Assembly (NCBI RefSeq): GCF_000350225.1
Contig: NW_005178735.1
Coordinates: 1-64,000 of the forward strand
Source: Chondrus crispus
Lineage: Eukaryota > Rhodophyta > Florideophyceae > Gigartinales > Gigartinaceae
Reading direction: 5' to 3'
DNA length: 64,000 bases
Numbering within the stretch: position 1 is the first letter of the stretch; the number at the start of each line of letters is the position of its first letter. Shown here one piece after another: positions 50,270 to 61,031 of the stretch. The notes below the pieces were generated by a model that was given only the letters and a program-made list of their open reading frames with translations, was not told where the DNA came from and made no database searches. The position numbers were made by a program, and so were the translations under genes.

Positions 50270-52532
50270 CCCTTCTCATCGGCTCAATTTGGGTAGCTTT
50301 AGAATTTTCCTAAATCGGCTATTTTACCCCTGTACTGGCCAGATTGTCAGTACCAAAAAATCTCTCTTTGACTGCTCCACGTACCATCAGGCTCAATTTG
50401 GGTACCCATACCGCAGCACCTTTACCTAGGCTGCGACAAACCAAGGAGACTTTGTGCTGCAGCATGTTGCGGACCGGTATCGCGACTCTCCCCTTTCCCC
50501 TTGACACTAGACCGACTCCGTGTCGGCCACTGACTCAGGGGAACATCGTCCAAAGAATCCGAAAAACTGCTTTCTAGGTTTCGAGCGACCTTCGCCTCTC
50601 CAGCGGGATCTACGTTTTCTTTGTCACAAAAAGACTCCCTCGACATCACCCTACTGTGTGTCTTGATAGCCGGTGAGCTCGCGTGTTCGCGATTTGAAGT
50701 TTCGTTAGCCTCCGACAGCCTTTGAGAAACATTCCAAGTGAGAACAGCCGCTCCCTGCATTTTTCCACTATTTTTACGTGTTGTGCGAGTGCAGGATGCC
50801 GTTTTAGGAGCCCGGATTTCGTGTGATAGTATGTTCTGGACTCTGTAATTGGACTGGAGAAGACAAGCAACCTGTGCGAGAGCGTGGGAGGCGGGTAGCC
50901 TGCCGTCAGTCAGTTCGTGAATTTCCTTTTGTAGTTTGAGGTTTTGCGTCCGCATGACCCCATGTGAGGTCCAACTGACAGATTGCCGCCCTGTACTGGG
51001 ATATGAGATACCAGATCGTGTGTCGAGGCCATTTGGAGCACTATCAGAGGAAGCAAGGTATATAAAACGGTAGTCCATAGGCCAAATACAGCATTTGACG
51101 AACGACGCTCGAGCATCGTCGGGTGTGATGGACTGGTGGCATGCAACTGCCAGTTTGATTTTGTAAGAGGTATTCGCCTATGAAAAATGGCTCATAGAGA
51201 GCAATTCGTCCCTCGTCTTCCGCACTATTTTCTGAAATGAGCGATTCACAAATTGGTCGCAAGGTTGGAGAATATGCGTTGTGTTTGCGGGGAGCCGCAC
51301 AACGATAATATTCAATCTTTCACACGTCTCAAGCCACTGTAGCCCATCACGGGAGCTGTATCCGTCCACCAACAGCACAATCTGCTTATCTGAGTGGATG
51401 GGTTTTCGAGCATGCTTGTTTATGTGCTCTGCAATTTTGACGATTATGTTTCGATCCACGCATCCATTCTTTGTTACGTGAAGAGATGTGTCTGCAGGAA
51501 ACCACTGTAACCCACCAAGCCAATGGGGTATTCTTCGCGAGTCAGTAAAGTCAAGTTCGCTCATGGGATCCTTCCAAGTGCCCACAACTCGCTTCCCGGA
51601 AGCTACGAGAAATAGAGGCGCAATGTTTCTGCAAGCCGCCACAGCGATACCAGCGGTCACATGCTTCCCAGCGTCCCGTATGCCCCTCCTCGCACCACCG
51701 CTGTGGGTATTGGAGAAGGTGTAACACCTTATTTTTCTGCCATACTCTCCTGAGACAGCCGTCTCGTCCCAGTTCCAAATTCGGCGTGGGTCAAAAAAAT
51801 GCCTGGATGATTTTCCTCGACGCGTTTGACGGCTTTCGCCAGAGTGAGTATATGAGACTGATTTTCAGCAGCGAGGCGTGCGCTTGAGACATTCTCAGCA
51901 ACACGATAGGTGAGGGAGCGATTATGAGCTCGAAATGAACGGATAGCGTCTGGTGAGGGCAAGCCATTTGCGTATCTGGCGGAACGATCAGCCGAAAGTT
52001 TGGCGTGTACTGTGCTCATCACGTTGTTTTCTACCGCGAAGCCATGCTGGGCGGCATGTAGAGCTCGGTTAACTACAAGTTGTTCCTGATGTGGAGACAG
52101 AACGGGTTTGCGACCGGCGTGATTGTCCTCCGTATTTAGCAACTTTTTGAGTTCGTCCGTGTTTGAGCTCTGATATGCTTTTTTGATTCTTGTGGCGGTT
52201 GATCGAGACACGCCTGTCTTTCCTGACGATTTGAGGGCGCTGTCGCCCCCTTGGATTAGGGAAAGGAGCTTTGCGCGTCGAGCTGCCTCCTCTTTTCTTT
52301 TTGCGATTTGCCTCTTGTGAGCGAGCGCTTGCGCTCTCATTGACGGTGGCATACCGCCACCGCCGAGTCAAGGCGCACGTAGGGTGGACGAGGGAAGAGA
52401 ATACTGTCCCTGCGCGAGGTATCGGGTTTTGAGATGCACTGTGGAAATTTTTAGAACTCGGGGAAGGCATAGGCTCGAGGTTTGAACGGTACCCAAATTA
52501 CACCATTACCCAAATTAAGCCGGTGAGAAAGG
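50270..52532 (-). mobile_element. Pogo/Tigger-type DNA transposon with 26-bp TIRs and TA duplication
   Basis: The left end CCCTTCTCATCGGCTCAATT (50270 on) and the complement of the right end CCTTTCTCACCGGCTTAATT (from 52532) match at 23 of 26 positions. TA flanks both ends (50268-50269 and 52533-52534). The core ATTTGGGTA recurs subterminally (50390-50404, and ACCCAAATTA at 52491), as expected for transposase-binding sites. The transposase gene fills the interior. Confidence 0.93.
50422..52352 (-). pseudogene. Pogo-type transposase, one frameshift and one TAG
   Basis: From ATG at 52352: a helix-turn-helix-like part (KTGVSRSTATRIKKAY), the PSPDAIRSFRAHNRS block, then PGIF. At the A7 run 51793-51799 (T7 on the coding strand) a -1 shift leads to RRIWNWDETAVS, the first catalytic Asp. 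The DDE_1 domain continues with AGIAVAACRNIAPLFLVASGKR, LLVDGYSS (second Asp) and LPANTTHILQPCD (third Asp). A TAG at 51180-51178 interrupts the same frame. It then reads ITPDDARASFVKCCIWPMD, typical of the pogo C-terminus, to 50422. Repair of one base and one codon would give a full-length protein. Such enzymes cut and paste elements at TA. Confidence 0.88.
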
Positions 52533-52617
52533 TACCTCCAATGCTCAAGGCTTAAAGAAACAACCTATGTGTCCACTACAGCCTCTTCGATAGATTTATT
52601 TCCTCATTCGCGTCTAG

Positions 52618-53956
52618 ATGCAGCCGTGTACACCATATGATTTTGAGAGGCCCTTGCATTCAGTCATCCAGCAACTCGTCGACATACAGGAGAAGTCTTC
52701 GGACTGTCGGTTTCATCTCTTTTTGGGGAGAGACATTGAGCGTTCTGAGCATGTCAGAAGCAGTGAGACAAGGGTATTATTCTCTCCAACGGTATCGTTC
52801 AACGCATCATCGCCGGATGCCTTGTCAATGGCTGCGGATTTCGTTTGCGCGCTTCGTTCATTGTCCTTCATAGCAACGAGGCGCAAAAAGACCACGCAGC
52901 GAAATCAATTGGTTGCTCCTCCAGTAAGTTCCACGCTCCCCATACCGATTTGGTTTATTCAGGCAAGATATATATCAGAGGAAACTCTGACAATGAAGAA
53001 GTATGGAAGTGCATGCAGGAAGAAAGACTTATTATCAATCCCAAAATCGCCAATCGCTTCTACTCATACTCCCAAGAAGATATGCGGGACTTGTACCAGA
53101 AGTTTTTCACCTTGTTCCATCAAAAAATACGAGCAATTGACAGCTTTCTTGTTGTTAACAAGCTGGAGTATGCCAGATTCACACCGCCATGGATGAAGAA
53201 GCACTTATCCGTTTCGGGACACCCTATCTGCTACTTAGGAAAAATAGACAGCCCTGAAGTAAGTGTTCTTGACCTCAGAGCGCAAAGAAGTGCCATGGGG
53301 CATCGTAGAATGTCCTTGATTCTTGCTGCGTTCTACGAAAACGAGCCAAACATGTCCCAAACCCTGCTCGATAGATTGACGCAAAATATGATTCCTACAT
53401 CCATCCCAGTACGACCCAAGCGCAGTGCTCCATACTCCCGATTCACGCTTCAACGCAGAAGGGCAAAAGGCAGGCGTGAATACAGCGTCGTGCCGATTTC
53501 GAGAAGTCGTGACTCATGCTCCCCGCAGCGGAATTCCAAAGTGAATGGAGGAATCGAGGAGGGAACGGGCAACGTCTTTTTCAACGGCAACATCTTAATA
53601 TGTGCCTTCGGCTGTCATGCCGTTTTCGAGACTATCCACAAGACGAAAGTGGAATCAGTGTCGAATGCAGAAGGTGTAGTAGAAAAATGCACGATCTTTG
53701 CGGTGGAGGGGAAGAAGGGGACCGAGTCTGTCCACATTGTAGCTCAGAGGCCATAGGCCGGGACCACCCTCGCGGGTCATCGCGTAAATTGGTAGTGCGA
53801 AGGACGACGAATCCTCCTGTGTTGAAGACGCTGACTTCTCACACCCATCTCTCCATAAATCATATGTTCTCCCGCACGCGCTTGCTGTTCACACGTAAAC
53901 TTACTCATGTCACTTGTGGCATCGACTATTCGTACTTGAACATGAAATACTGCTGA
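52618..53956 (+). pseudogene. Unknown gene remnant with PHD-like Cys/His cluster
   Basis: Overlapping plus-strand ORFs in different frames (52618-53196, 52845-53756, 53516-53956) look like one decayed gene. The middle ORF is helical with charged segments (EEVWKCMQEERLIINPKIANRFY, DMRDLYQKFFTLFHQKI). The last frame contains C-x4-C, then ECRRCSRKMHDLC and CPHC, a C4HC3-like pattern compatible with a small PHD finger. I do not recognise the rest. The order helical domain then PHD could fit a chromatin or meiotic axis protein, but there is no diagnostic motif for that. Confidence 0.35.
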
Positions 53957-56382
53957 TGCGTCTGATATCACTATCTGAACTGCGATGGACGGGGCTTTCA
54001 TTACTCCTGGATGAAGATTCCCTTGGTAGCGGTAGCGGTAGATCTCGTGGGAAGACATTCTAATTTTCGAAAAGGGGAAAAGTCCTCTCATGCGAAACAT
54101 CACTTTGACAACTTTCGTCACTAAATGACCCCAATATGATTGCATACTTTTCAATATTTTCAAATATTCCAGGTAAATTTCAGGGAAGAGTACAATTCTG
54201 GAAATGGATGCATGAAGTCTCCCAAAGTGCAATTTGCGTATTTATCAAAGTTAGTTCTGAAGTGCTCTTTCTCCTTCAACATAACTGAAACCTGCACCTT
54301 CGGGAGACCGTTTCTGCACCACTGAATTTTCTCCAGAATCCAACGAATGTTTCTGCAAAGTGACACCCTATCCACAGTCTAAACATTTTATTGCCTTTAA
54401 GTCTTCATCAGTTGAAAACATTGCATATTGTTTTGACAAGCTCATTCATAAATGGACGCAGTGGCATCTGCAAGGTCTAAGACGGTGCCCACTCTTGTTT
54501 TTATAGCAAAACATGCTCTCTTCCCCTTGTATTGCTTGATGTAAGATATAGAAACGACCATTTAGGTTTGGTTGATAATATCTCATCGTATACGGAACTA
54601 CATGCCACAAAGCTCGGATCATAATGTCCACAATTCAATTCTACACATCCAGGAGCATATTCTTTTATCTTGGAGTGCGAGGCATCTTCTGCATTCAAAA
54701 GATAGACTACTTCCTTGCAAATGTCGAACCTGTATGTCGCCACTGACAAATGTACAAAAATGGCGCTTCCGGGCTTTTGAGTGAGCCAGGTATGTGTCAT
54801 AAATACCATTCGAATGCGCGCAAAGATGCGTGGAATGCACAGTTGCACAGTGCAGTTTCTCAGGCAGGTACAGAACCGCATTGCAGCTGACCGATTATAT
54901 CTCAGCTCTCTTTCTGTGAGTTTTTCTGCACCGACGGCTGAGAGTATAGCTCTGTCGGTACAGTAAGTGACATGGCTGTAATGAAAGTTGATGGTCAGTC
55001 AAGTTGTGCGAAAATCGCACGTGAAGCATGATTCTGCATGCTTAGATCATTCACACCCGACACTTGGTCCTGCATCTGGTCTCTGCCATGATCCAGGGGG
55101 TTTCGGGCAGGTCTGATCCGTTTCAGCTACTGCACCGTATGCACATACGCGTTTATCAGCCAAGATTACCTCTAGCGGGAACTCAGCGTGGCGTGCGGGG
55201 AGCATCACTATTTACCTATCGACGAACGGAACAATCAAACGCGTAAATTCAATTTGAAATGCTTCGAGAGAGAAGTGTCAGAGACGTTCTTGAGCTGGCG
55301 ACCTTTCTCTCAGAATCAGGGAAGTTGCGGAAGCTGAATACCGAACAAAATGAATACTGCGATGAATCTGCCCAAGAGCTAGCCGTCTTTGCGTCCATTT
55401 CCGCAAACGGCGGGAGAAGGGTTCTCTACCTTCTGCCTCTAATTCCCAATCGGGCCTATTAGAATTCTTTGAATCCCATGCGCATCTTCGAGTATTCTCT
55501 CCAGAGATTTGGTTTGAGTATGACAATCCATCAACCGCATTCGATTTGATGAGCCCGAAGATCCCAAGCTTGAGCAAACATGCTTGGAAAGATTTGCGAT
55601 GTTATTTCTCTGAGTCGTTCTGTGATGTCGGCTCACCGATTCGAGATAGGCTTGTTGTGTGCTTTTTCAAATCACAGCCGTATTAGCAACACTTTACGGA
55701 TGGTTACATCCACACTGAGGATCTGCACACCTGGAGGACATCATGAGAAAGTACCTGTGTCCATCATGGAACACCTCCGGTATGAGTTCACAACTGGGAG
55801 CGAATTTCAGTTTTGAGAACATGCATGCGGGGTGGAGGTTCGTGAACAGCGCATTCTTCGAGCTCAGAAACAGGTCGTGGAGGACAAAGAAAGCATACAA
55901 TGAGAATCTCTCGAAGCTCAATGTGAAGGCCTTTTGTGAGTTTTTGAGTTGGTCTTTTTGCTTGATGGCTATCAGCAACGCCGAATCATTTCAGCGATCC
56001 GTGTGTAGTGCGATGCGCCTGTCGGGCAGAGACCGCGGTCCGATGGTCCAGCAAAAACAACAACAGCAACAAAAAGAAGAACTGCCGATGGCACAGCGCT
56101 ACGGAGTGTCCGACTCTCCCTTCTCCGTTTAAACGAGCTTGCGACTCGTAGTAGCTCGGATCCCTGATGGGGGGGGGGCACAGAGAAATAGCCAGGCCCG
56201 GGATCGGTGTGGTAGAGACTTGCGAAGAGATCTGCTCGACGAGTGTGGGGTGGGGTGCGTACGTAGGTACCCCGGTTCCACTGGGTTGTAAGGCCAATGC
56301 TCGTTGAGCTTCTTCGACACCTTGTAACGCGACAAGGCCTTCGACGGGGGCGTCGCAACGCAGCCCGACGGGATGAAATGAA
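53957..56382. other. No confident gene
   Basis: ORFs of up to about 130 codons on both strands, without recognised domains. A polyglutamine-like KQQQQQQKE tract is read at about 56050-56080 (plus), and a G8 run lies near 56170. Confidence 0.5.
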
Positions 56383-56627
56383 AGTAGCAGCGCTACGTCA
56401 ACCGTGCCGCCCGATGGCTCGAAACACCTACACCGGTTCGGTCGCAACCGACACCGATGGTACCAACACTGGCTCGTAATACGACGGAGCCCTTCGAGGG
56501 AGACGTCGTTGCAACGGTCTCCGTCGGAAAATGGGTCACAGTAGCAGCGCTACGTCAACTGTGTCGCCCGATGGCTCGAAACACCTACACCGGTTCGGTC
56601 GCAACCGAGGCCGATGGCACCAACACA
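56383..56627. repeat. Direct repeats of ~87 bp spaced 157 bp
   Basis: AGTAGCAGCGCTACGTCAAC begins copies at 56383 and 56540. Both run through CGCCCGATGGCTCGAAACAC to about GATGGYACCAACAC. A TATATAGAG follows at about 56829, with an AT-rich tract at 56885-56965, which may mark an LTR-like promoter region before the helicase pseudogene. Confidence 0.8.
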
Positions 56628-58909
56628 AGATAAGGGAAAAATAGGTAGAATTAGAGATAGAAAAGGATAGGGAAATAAAAGAAAGAGAAAAGGGAACCCC
56701 GAGCGATAGAGGATGCCGTAGGCTTAGGTAAAAGGGAGCGTCTTGATAGAGACGGACTTCGACCAAGGCGACATTCAACTCCGGCAACTCGGGTTGGTTT
56801 ATTGACTTGTTCGGTCAAAGAGCAAAGTTATATAGAGCCCCGCCGGGGCGAGTACAGTAGCTCCCGGCTCTAGATTCTAGATCTAATGTAGTGTCAGCAA
56901 AATTAATGCCAACTAATTAACTAAATAAAATAAAATAATTAAAAATTAAAACTGTGCAATTATTCACACGTGTGTCCCCCAAACCCGGACTACTTTTCAT
57001 ATCCAAATGTTTTCCTTTCTTTTCACCCCCCTTTCCAGGTGCGTATTGCACTACACCGTCGAGGAAATAGGACTAATGGTACTGCAAAAGATCAGCGATG
57101 AAATTAACGATGGGCCATATGACCGGAATTTGCTTCGTTTTCTGTATCAGACCTCTTTGGGAGAACGCTTGGGTGGTGCTGGTAGAGAAGATGGTACTGC
57201 CGGGCCACCTCCCCAACTTTCGCGGATGTTACCGAAAGTATTCCGGAACGATCACACCATATGTGGAGCTCGTAAAAGAACGGTAGAAGAAACTGACTTA
57301 GGGCATCCACTCTCCAAGCGCACAAGAGTCGAAAATACCAATCGAACATCTCAGCTAACTGCTCATCATTTAATTTCACATGTCATGGGTTCGGACGTAG
57401 TCCAAAGTACCACAACCCCTCTGAGACCATCTCGTAGAACAGATCAAACCCATAACATGACTGTAAATTTTGTCACGGATACTCCACCCCCCTCTGTCCC
57501 TGCATTGGAGAGAAGGCAGAGATTGATGACACTCGGACGAGCAACTAAACAGGCACTCGAAGCCAATGCATCCCAAGAAAATTTTCCGAAAACGCTGATA
57601 TACAGATGGGTGGATCGTTCCGTAGACGAATTTGGAGCGTTTGTATCCGAGAGAACGATCCTTGCAATGAGAGAATGCCTCGGAGTGAAGAGCATAAAGT
57701 CCCTGTGGAGATGAATTTCTTCCAGAGTAGACAGAGGAATCATCAAGAACATGACAGAAAACTAATCACCGCACCTCCATTTCAGAACCTACTAGAAGAC
57801 GTCAGACAACCGGATATTACCAAAGTTGTTACGAATCATGACGTAGCCGAGGAGAGGGATCATTTATCACCAGGCCTGCAACAACTCAACTCTGATCTCG
57901 ATGCATTTCAAAGCGAGATGCTTCGGTGGACAGTTTCACCCAGCGATGCGGAATCTGGATCAAAAGAAGATATCATTCCGGGGAATGACGCTTGGTTTGA
58001 ATGTTATACGAAGCGTAACAGCACAGCTATCTTTGAAGACGTCACGAAGAGCGAATATTCTATTATATATGGAAACCATTGGAAGTGTTTTCTGACTTTG
58101 GAGCTCCGCGGCCAGATGGCTGTGGCGCTTTTGGAAAAATGGCCTTCTGCGAAGCGCAGTCGGCAAGAGTTTCTCGAACTTGTACAAGGCACTGCTTTCG
58201 AGTCACAATTCACTAAAGTGCACATCAACAGAGTCACCAAATCCCGAACCTTGACAAACATGAAATGTGAGAGTGTAGAAATCAGGATGAATCGAAGGAT
58301 AGCCATGGAAATGTCAGGGATGACTGTCGCTGTCGGATATCTGGAGAGGTGTGAGACAAATGAGAGATCACCTTTCATTTTGGTCATGATTCGGAGAGTT
58401 CATGTGAATGTTGATGATTGTGATGCGTTGGGTCTTGCAGGAAGGATCGACAAGGTTTACATCTCTGCTGCAATTGATCGCCAGGTGGGTGACAAGTTCA
58501 TGGTCGGACCTGGAGACTTGATATTTTTGCAAAGCTTTTACAGCTACGCCTCACTGTCAAGGATGTTTGTAGCTGCGCACATGATCTACATCCTTCAGCC
58601 AGGATTGCAAAACCTTTTGTTCGGAAGAAATCCTTCTGCATTACGAAAAGAGCATGTGAAGCAACGAGAAGAGCATGACGTCAGTCCTTTGTTCGAGGAA
58701 TTCGATGAGCACAGTTTGAACTACATTCTTGGCTCGAGAAGTTCTCAGTTAATTGACACACACCAGTTTGAGGCACTCGTTATGTCGATGAGCCACATTG
58801 CCAAAGTCAATCCGAAGTCTTGGAGTTATTCAATGATACAGGGTCCCCCCGGAACTGGGAAGACGATGTGTATTGTAAACCTGGTCGGAGCCCTTATTCA
58901 CCACGGAAA

Positions 58910-59507
58910 TGTAGCATAACCCCCCGCGACTAGATTTAGATTAGATCAGCTACTGTAGAGCCCGAGCTCTACAGTACGACGCATACGAGCACGCGTGCTG
59001 TCAGCACCGGATGCTGACAGCCCTACAGTACGCACGACCCGCACCCACTACTGTAGCCGACAACAGTAGCACTATAGTACAGTACGTACTGTACTGTAGT
59101 ATGATAGACCAACTTGTACATTAAATACGTGAGCGGACCGACGGCGACGGGGAAGGACAAGCACAAGCTTGTCCAGAACCCACGCCTCTGGTCAAGCTCG
59201 CCCCGCTTATTCTAGAACGGGTTCCCACTAGCCCGTGTCTAGTTAGGAACCCAGCGCGCAGGGGACGCGCAAGCACGAGAGCGAGCCTAGATCCGCCTCT
59301 GCCCGTCAGAGCTGGTACGTCACGCGCGCTGCGCCGTGGCGTCGAGGTGTAGATCGGCCCGCGTGTGAGCGCGTCCCCGACCGTACCCGCTCTACCATTG
59401 CTACCCGGGCTCGCCCGGTTCCGTTAGCTAGGGTTGTTTCCCTTCTCCGATCAGGGTCTAGCAGGACTGTGCATACACCCCCTCGACGTTGGGGTGTTTG
59501 TTCTACA
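58910..59507. repeat. Solo LTR (598 bp) inserted in the helicase gene
   Basis: TGTAG...CTACA termini; flanks GGAAA (58905-58909) and GTAAA (59508-59512) are a near-match 5-bp target duplication. It has no coding content. Its first 190 bp contain a cluster of perfect hairpins. The segment CCCGCTCTACCATTGCTACC (59386-59405) also occurs, with one mismatch, at 21556-21575. Confidence 0.7.
58951..59095. repeat. Cluster of three perfect palindromic hairpins
   Basis: 58951-58976: 11-bp arms, TACTGTAGAGC, with a 4-nt loop. 58997-59021: 10-bp arms, GCTGTCAGCA, with a 5-nt loop. 59076-59095: a 20-bp perfect palindrome centred on TACGTA. All lie within the 5' part of the solo LTR. Confidence 0.9.
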
Positions 59508-59605
59508 GTAAATATCGGTCACATCGGCTGCTTTGATCGATACAACCTCTTAAAACGCAAGACGGTATTTTCGGTTTGCAAAGAAGGAGGACGGGGGAGG
59601 AGCAG
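59508..59605 (+). other. Probable intron of the helicase gene
   Basis: Once the LTR is excluded, GTAAAT at 59508 to GCAG at 59605 separates the codons for LIHH from those for KILITASSN, which are adjacent in related helicases. Donor GTAAAT and acceptor GCAG fit spliceosomal consensus. The exact first exon base is uncertain because the LTR lies at the donor. Confidence 0.5.
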
Positions 59606-61031
59606 TGAAAATTCTGATCACCGCCAGTTCTAATCAAGAGGTTGATAATTTCGTGAGAGCTCTCGAGAAAGGTGTACCGAATGGAACCGGGGGAAGCATT
59701 TTTGTCGAACTAGCTCGAATCGCTCGAACACGGTACGATTTGAAAGACCTGAAGAGACACTCAATCGATCACAAAGGCTTTGAATTCGACAAAGAATACT
59801 TTGACCGCAATAAGCCATCCTCTGCCAACAAGCGCGTCTGGCCATTTTTGGCGGGTCGCCGGGCGGCTGCCGATGAGTCGATTGTGCTTTTTGCCACTAA
59901 TAACCTCGTCGGTGGGAAGCTCTTTTCCGAACTGCGGCAGGAAGTAGATGTAATAATCAATGATGAGTTGTCCACGAGTCTCGAACCGGAGAGCCTCATT
60001 CCGATGACAGCCACCAGGAATCGAGCAAGGTTTGGTCGCCTTCACTACATCGGTGTACGTGATTTTAAACAACTTTCTCCACTATCCAAGACCCTTCATC
60101 AAATGCGAGGTCTCAAGTAGTCGGTAGGTTTCAATTATGAGATTCAAACGATATCGCAAATCGAGAGAGTTTTCCGGGCAAGGAGGGTACCAGTGGCGCT
60201 GTTATTGACCCAATATCGAATGCACCCCGTCATTTCTACTCCCCACAGCGAATATTTTTTATGGATCAGCAATTCGGAACGGACAGTCAGCGACTGTCTT
60301 CATGACAGATTAAAACCAGAGAAGGCGGCAATCGGCTGGGTTCTTCCCTTTCACCTTTCTTGATACATCATTTTGCCGGAGTCATACGGAAAGTGATGAT
60401 GGTGATGGTAATATATGCAATCTACTGGAAGCTCGTAAGGTCCGTCGGGTAATACTGAGGCTCATTTCTCATGTTTCCAAGCACGGCAGATCTTCTGTGC
60501 TAACAAGTGGCGGACTGAAAAGTAGAATAGCTGTTATCGCCCCTTACCGTCACCAGGTCCAAATGATACGCGAAATCGTCTCCAAAGAACTAATGGGAAG
60601 CCTGGGTATCCCAATCGACACTGTTGATTGCATGCGAGGTGGACAGAGAGATACTGTGACATTTTCATGCACAAGGAGCAACGATAAAGGCACATGCGGG
60701 TTTCTTTCGAATCGCAAAAAGGTTCAATGTAGCGTTTAGCAGAGTGAAGAATTTGCTCGTCGTGATTGGAGATTCAGAGCATCTAATCCGGAATACCTGT
60801 TTTCGCTTTTTCATAACCTGGTGCAGGGGCTCGCGAGATGGAGCCGGTATGATGACTGCACGTCCTATCGGGGGTGATGAGATTGCTACACCAGTCACAA
60901 GAGGGGGTTCAATGCACTTGTTTCGCCGTCGAAGTAGATACGACCTACGTTCAAAAAAGAGGCCGGTATGGTTAACAGATGATGCAGGGGTGGAAGATAG
61001 TAGCAAATTGGCATTGGGAGAAGTTAGTTAA

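Larger units (their letters stand above)
57007..61031 (+). pseudogene. SEN1/UPF1-like superfamily 1 helicase, interrupted and decayed
   Basis: A first ORF (57007-57714) of helical, Thr/Arg-rich sequence may be its N-terminus. The second (57606-58919) ends in Walker A, GPPGTGKT, and LVGALIHHG. After an inserted LTR and a probable 98-bp intron the frame resumes at 59606 with KILITASSNQEVD (motif Ia). INDELSTSLEPE stands where DEAS is expected (motif II), and GVRDFKQLSP where GD-x-QLPP is expected (motif III). QYRMHPVIS follows in another frame (about 60215), then VIAPYRHQVQ, TVDCMRGGQRDT and FLSNRKK. One extra A in the A5 run 60716-60720 separates this from RFNVAFSRVKNLLVVIGD. Motif order is that of UPF1/SEN1 RNA helicases. 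It is not functional as read. Confidence 0.82.
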
